Below, in pieces: positions 20,301 to 22,390 of a stretch of 22,390 bases of DNA. The DNA is from Cephalothrix spiralis (lineage: Eukaryota; Nemertea; Palaeonemertea; Archinemertea; Cephalotrichidae): positions 1 through 22,390 of the forward strand of contig JAUCNG010033340.1 of assembly GCA_032353305.1 (NCBI GenBank). Direction: 5' to 3'. The stretch's first letter is position 1. Each line of letters starts with the position of its first letter. The position numbers were made by a program, and so were the translations under genes. The notes beneath the pieces were generated by a model. That model had not been told where the DNA came from, did not search any database, and saw only the letters and a list, made by a program, of their open reading frames with translations.

Positions 20301-22390
20301 CAATTCATTCGCTTATGGATCAGATTAAAAAAGTCAATTATACTTTTTCAGAGGCTGACACGAAGTCAGGATTTATAAGCAATGATATTGATAATATAGC
20401 AATACAAAATTCAGCTGAACTTGTTCGATTATCTGTTAGATTATGTCATGTTGAAGAACATATCATGGCAATCCTGAATGCCATGATAAATATTGAGAAG
20501 TTTTACGTTACATCTGAAGTCATTGAACAACTTCGAAATATTTGTTATTATTTAAAATTCATCTTGAATTTAAGTAGTTGTGAAGCAAGCGATACAACAA
20601 AATATTCTACCTCACTGGGTTCGTTTCTGCAGAATTTGGTAGAACATCTACTGTCAGACAGTCAGGAAGGCTGTTGCAAGCTCCTTGTGGAATGGAAACG
20701 ACTGTGTTCATCATTGATTGTAAATTATGATGGTTTGAAAAAACGTTTAATTGATGTTGAAGAAAGTGCTAAGGCAGTATCGGAGAGTAATGTAAAGGTA
20801 CTGCTCAAATCAAAATTTGTTAATGTTATGTCTCATATGCATGATAGTCCAGAAAATTCACCCTTTAGATACTTGACTGAGAGAGAAGTTGTTAGTAAGA
20901 AAAAGTTTAACGAACATTTCATTTTAATTGACTATGTGTATTTTGCTGTAACAGATTTGCTCGATAAATCACTAACGTGCTTTAAACAGGATGACCTATT
21001 TTCTGATCTGCCTACAAGATTTGAGCAGACAATTCTTTTTATGCTGCAGCTTTTAAATACAGCTCAAGAATTCTTCAATAGTGACCTAATTGATATTAAA
21101 TTAACTTGTGTTCAAAGAATTAAGGTAATCCAGGAGATAGAAAAGGGATCACTCATGTTTAACAGTGGAATTTATTTTGGAGAATTGCAACATACTATAT
21201 CAAGGTTACGCAAATGTTTTGATTATGCACAGAAAGAGGGAAGATTTACTAGTCTCAAAATATGTCAACTCGACTGGATTAAAGCAACTAATCTATTGTT
21301 GGCACAAAGAGAGACATTTTTAAATGAAGTAAATCAACAAAACAATGAGAAACGAGCCGCGGCAGAAAGGCTAATCGATGAAGAAAATCAAGTCAACCTT
21401 GACGATTATCATAATAAATTGAAAAACCGTGAAAGGAAAAAACAAGACGCTAGTGATCTTTTAACAACTATTTATGATAAACTAGTGGCTGTGTACAGTT
21501 TAATGCCTAAAGATAATACAAGTCTAAAACGCCGTGCAGATGAACATAGTGTTACTTACATTCATACAAAATCTGGATGTGAAGAATTAGGAGTGCACAT
21601 TAGTTCACTCCTACCTCAGCTTTTCAACCTGAAGTCTAAGTTCTTAGACCTCCAGATCGAAAATATTACATTTGGACATTCCTACAGGCCGCAAATGAAT
21701 AAGATATATAAAAAATCATCTAAGTTGGGTTGTTATCAAGCTATAACAGAAATTGAAATTTCCTTTGGTAACTGGAGTCAAAGAGTTGTGAGTGAAACAA
21801 TTGATCTCTATCAACTTAATCCCGTAAGGCTTAATTATTTCTTAGTAAAATTCTACTCGTTTTCGGATCCTGTGACCATACCATTAGAATCTAATGCATC
21901 CACAATCAAATTCAAAATATTTCATACCAACCTTCTTGCCGAGAAAGGAGAAGCGAATATTCTTGGTGAGAAAGTGGACGACAAACCTATTGATGTGATG
22001 GGGGAAGAAAATCCTCTTGATGAGAAAGGAAAAGAGATTCGTCTTGGTGAGAAGGGAAAAGAGAATCGTTCTGATATGAAGGGGGAAGGCAATCTTCTTG
22101 ATGAGAAGGCGAAAGCGAATCTTATCGATGAGAAAGCGGCTGAGAATCTTATTGGTGAGAAGGAAGAAGAGAATCTTCTTGATGGTAAGGGGAAAGAATA
22201 TTGTCTTGATCAGAAGGCGGCTGCGAATCTTATTGATGAGAAGAGGAACGAGATTTGTCTTGATGAGAAGGGGAAAGAGAATCGTTCTGATATGAAGGGG
22301 GAAGGCAATCTTTTTGATGAGAAGGCGAAAGCGAATCTTATCGATGAGAAAGCGGCTGAGAATCTTATTGGTGAGAAGGAAGAAGAGAAT
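5349..22390 (+). CDS. Giant midasin-like six-module AAA+ ATPase, partial (single 17-kb exon, open at 3' end)
   Basis: One frame (codons starting at 5351, preceded by two bases of a split codon) runs 5,680 codons to the window edge without a stop. No frame shift is seen: motif positions along its length all keep the same phase. The first internal ATG is at 5558, but coding-like sequence precedes it, so the start is taken from an upstream exon. Numbering CCG at 5351 as residue 1, Walker A motifs lie at 884, 1331, 1638, 1957 (broken), 2551 and 2892, followed by a long linker and a repeat tail from about 5527. Six AAA+ modules in one chain, DN-type Walker B motifs and RLNSLLE signatures are characteristic of midasin (MDN1/Rea1), which uses ATP to remodel pre-60S ribosomes in the nucleus. 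The low resemblance elsewhere, the longer N-terminus and the lack of introns suggest a divergent paralogue. RNF213 is less likely: no RING is visible. Substrate and location are unknown. Confidence 0.93.
5351..7909 (+). other. N-terminal region of the giant protein (residues 1-853)
   Basis: About 850 residues precede the first AAA+ module. They are mostly predicted-helical by eye, rich in Leu, Ile, Lys and Glu, without a signal peptide, membrane segment or catalytic motif I recognise. The first 30 residues are basic (DPKKFKQKIDRL). The region reads like an alpha-solenoid or scaffold, and seems longer than the segment before AAA1 in typical midasins as I recall them. It may carry a targeting or partner-binding role. 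This is inference. Confidence 0.5.
7910..9240 (+). other. AAA+ module 1 (odd type, catalytically complete)
   Basis: Walker A GPTGIGKT is at 8000-8023 (residues 884-891). A NIVGTAIP motif follows, then Walker B WILFDE at 8198-8215 with the catalytic Glu. Sensor 1 TQNP is near 8384-8395, and an arginine-finger-like LSRY follows. All residues needed to bind and hydrolyse ATP are present. Confidence 0.88.
9241..10180 (+). other. AAA+ module 2 (even type, degenerate Walker B)
   Basis: Walker A GPTGCGKST begins at 9341 (residue 1331) and is intact. Walker B at 9527-9544 reads WLIIEN: Asp is replaced by Glu and the catalytic Glu by Asn. It is followed by RLNSLLE, a midasin-like signature. After a TMTP sensor comes LSPALYNRF, matching the midasin pattern before the arginine finger. 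It should bind nucleotide but hydrolyse poorly. Confidence 0.88.
10181..11100 (+). other. AAA+ module 3 (odd type, catalytically complete)
   Basis: Walker A GPAATGKT is at 10262-10285 (residues 1638-1645). DYLGSLLPSG follows, and Walker B FFLADE is at 10439-10456. The sensor block ATQNGSGYAGRK and LRSRFTEI closely follow the midasin pattern (TQNP/AxYGGRK then RSRF). This is the module I find most midasin-like. Confidence 0.88.
11101..12900 (+). other. AAA+ module 4 (even type, broken P-loop, acidic insert)
   Basis: The P-loop at 11219-11239 reads GPTCYKS: the glycine before Lys is missing and the loop is one residue short. ADLIGKLRP follows, then an insert of about 260 residues containing an Asp/Ser/Glu-rich stretch at 11678-11792. 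Walker B is VGILED at 12077-12094, followed by TERLNSLLE, sensor-like ATVN and IRSRMTEI. Probably a structural module that no longer binds ATP normally. Confidence 0.82.
12901..13920 (+). other. AAA+ module 5 (odd type, finger Arg replaced)
   Basis: Walker A GSPGVGKT is at 13001-13024 (residues 2551-2558). DLIGSMIP follows, with Walker B WILLDE at 13205-13222 and sensor 1 ATKNP. Where the other modules have SRF/NRF/SRM, this one has ESHF, so the usual arginine finger it would offer to its neighbour is absent. Confidence 0.86.
13921..14780 (+). other. AAA+ module 6 (even type, degenerate Walker B)
   Basis: Walker A GGNSCGKT is at 14024-14047 (residues 2892-2899). SDLLGSW follows, then an insert of about 110 mostly helical residues. 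Walker B WVLLDN at 14507-14524 has Asn for the catalytic Glu and is followed by RLNSLAE, sensor ATFN and FRNR. It closes the ring. Confidence 0.86.
14781..21928 (+). other. Linker/stalk region of the giant protein (about residues 3144-5526)
   Basis: About 2,380 residues without AAA+ motifs, largely helical in composition. Strong heptad-like, highly charged stretches suggest coiled coils at 19121-19400 (KKKIEKYINEKKKEMIKEEE onward, then a QQQNNLEQKIDKLRNEL block) and 21305-21465 (NNEKRAAAERLIDEENQ, then KLKNRERKKQDA). An Asp run from GAT repeats is at 15347-15361. Midasin likewise has a long linker after its ring, before the acidic region and MIDAS domain. No enzymatic motif was recognised here. 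Confidence 0.7.
21929..22390 (+). repeat. In-frame 27-bp tandem repeats encoding a charged nonapeptide tail
   Basis: Seventeen complete nine-residue units, plus one codon, run to the window edge. Their consensus is N-L-(I/L)-D-E-K-x-(K/A)-E. The best-kept positions are Leu2, Asp4, Lys6 and Glu/Ala at 8-9; other positions vary. The last eleven or so are organised in a 216-bp (8-unit) higher-order repeat: 22064-22174 recurs at 22280-22390 with a single base change that turns Leu into Phe. Residues are almost all charged or aliphatic, so the tail is likely extended or helical. The repeats continue past the window, and copy number is likely variable. Confidence 0.92.

Noticed and set aside
22098-22295. 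Plus-strand Arg-rich frame inside the tail repeats
   Set aside because: It is the alternate frame of the 27-bp repeats; the main frame continues through it with better conserved units.
5349-22390. RNF213-like or dynein heavy chain identity
   Set aside because: No RING or zinc-binding Cys cluster is seen in the part visible, and there is no dynein microtubule-binding stalk between modules 4 and 5. RLNSLLE and DN-type Walker B motifs point to midasin.
21929-22390. CRISPR-like array
   Set aside because: The 27-bp units have no spacers and stay in frame with the coding sequence; this is a coding tandem repeat in a eukaryotic gene.

Overview
The window looks like AT-rich nuclear DNA of an animal, possibly a mollusc such as a bivalve. 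The signs are a degraded LINE reverse transcriptase, a Tc1/mariner-type MITE, a spliceosomal acceptor with a long T tract and a branch-point-like site, and the absence of bacterial gene packing, ribosome binding sites or operons. The mollusc assignment is inference only.

Layout. Positions 1-480 hold a broken LINE reverse transcriptase on the minus strand. From about 480 to 2520 I see no gene, only a cluster of GC-rich inverted repeats (1711-1916). Positions 2522-2700 resemble a promoter and first exon: an NRF1-like site, an ETS-like site, a CCAAT box and three donor sites of matching phase. From about 2560/2695 to 5348 lies a probable intron, into which an 876-bp MITE (3711-4586, including its TA target duplication) has inserted. 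From 5349 to the last base runs one uninterrupted plus-strand reading frame of 5,680 codons that leaves the window still open.

The giant exon encodes a midasin-like AAA+ protein of the dynein/midasin class. It has an N-terminal region of about 870 residues, six AAA+ modules in one chain, a stalk-like linker of about 2,400 residues with coiled coils, and a charged tail of 27-bp (nine-residue) repeats that are themselves organised in a 216-bp higher-order unit. The six modules alternate. Modules 1, 3 and 5 have an intact Walker B Asp-Glu. Modules 2, 4 and 6 have a degenerate Walker B followed by an RLNSL(L/A)E signature, and share a separate motif before the sensor region. This suggests a ring built from three copies of a two-module pair. 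Module 4 also has a broken P-loop and a large acidic insert.

The main point of interest is this protein: an almost intronless, repeat-tailed, midasin-related giant that appears distinct from ordinary ribosome-biogenesis midasin. Its C-terminus, where a midasin would carry its acidic region and MIDAS domain, is outside the window, so its function is not established here.
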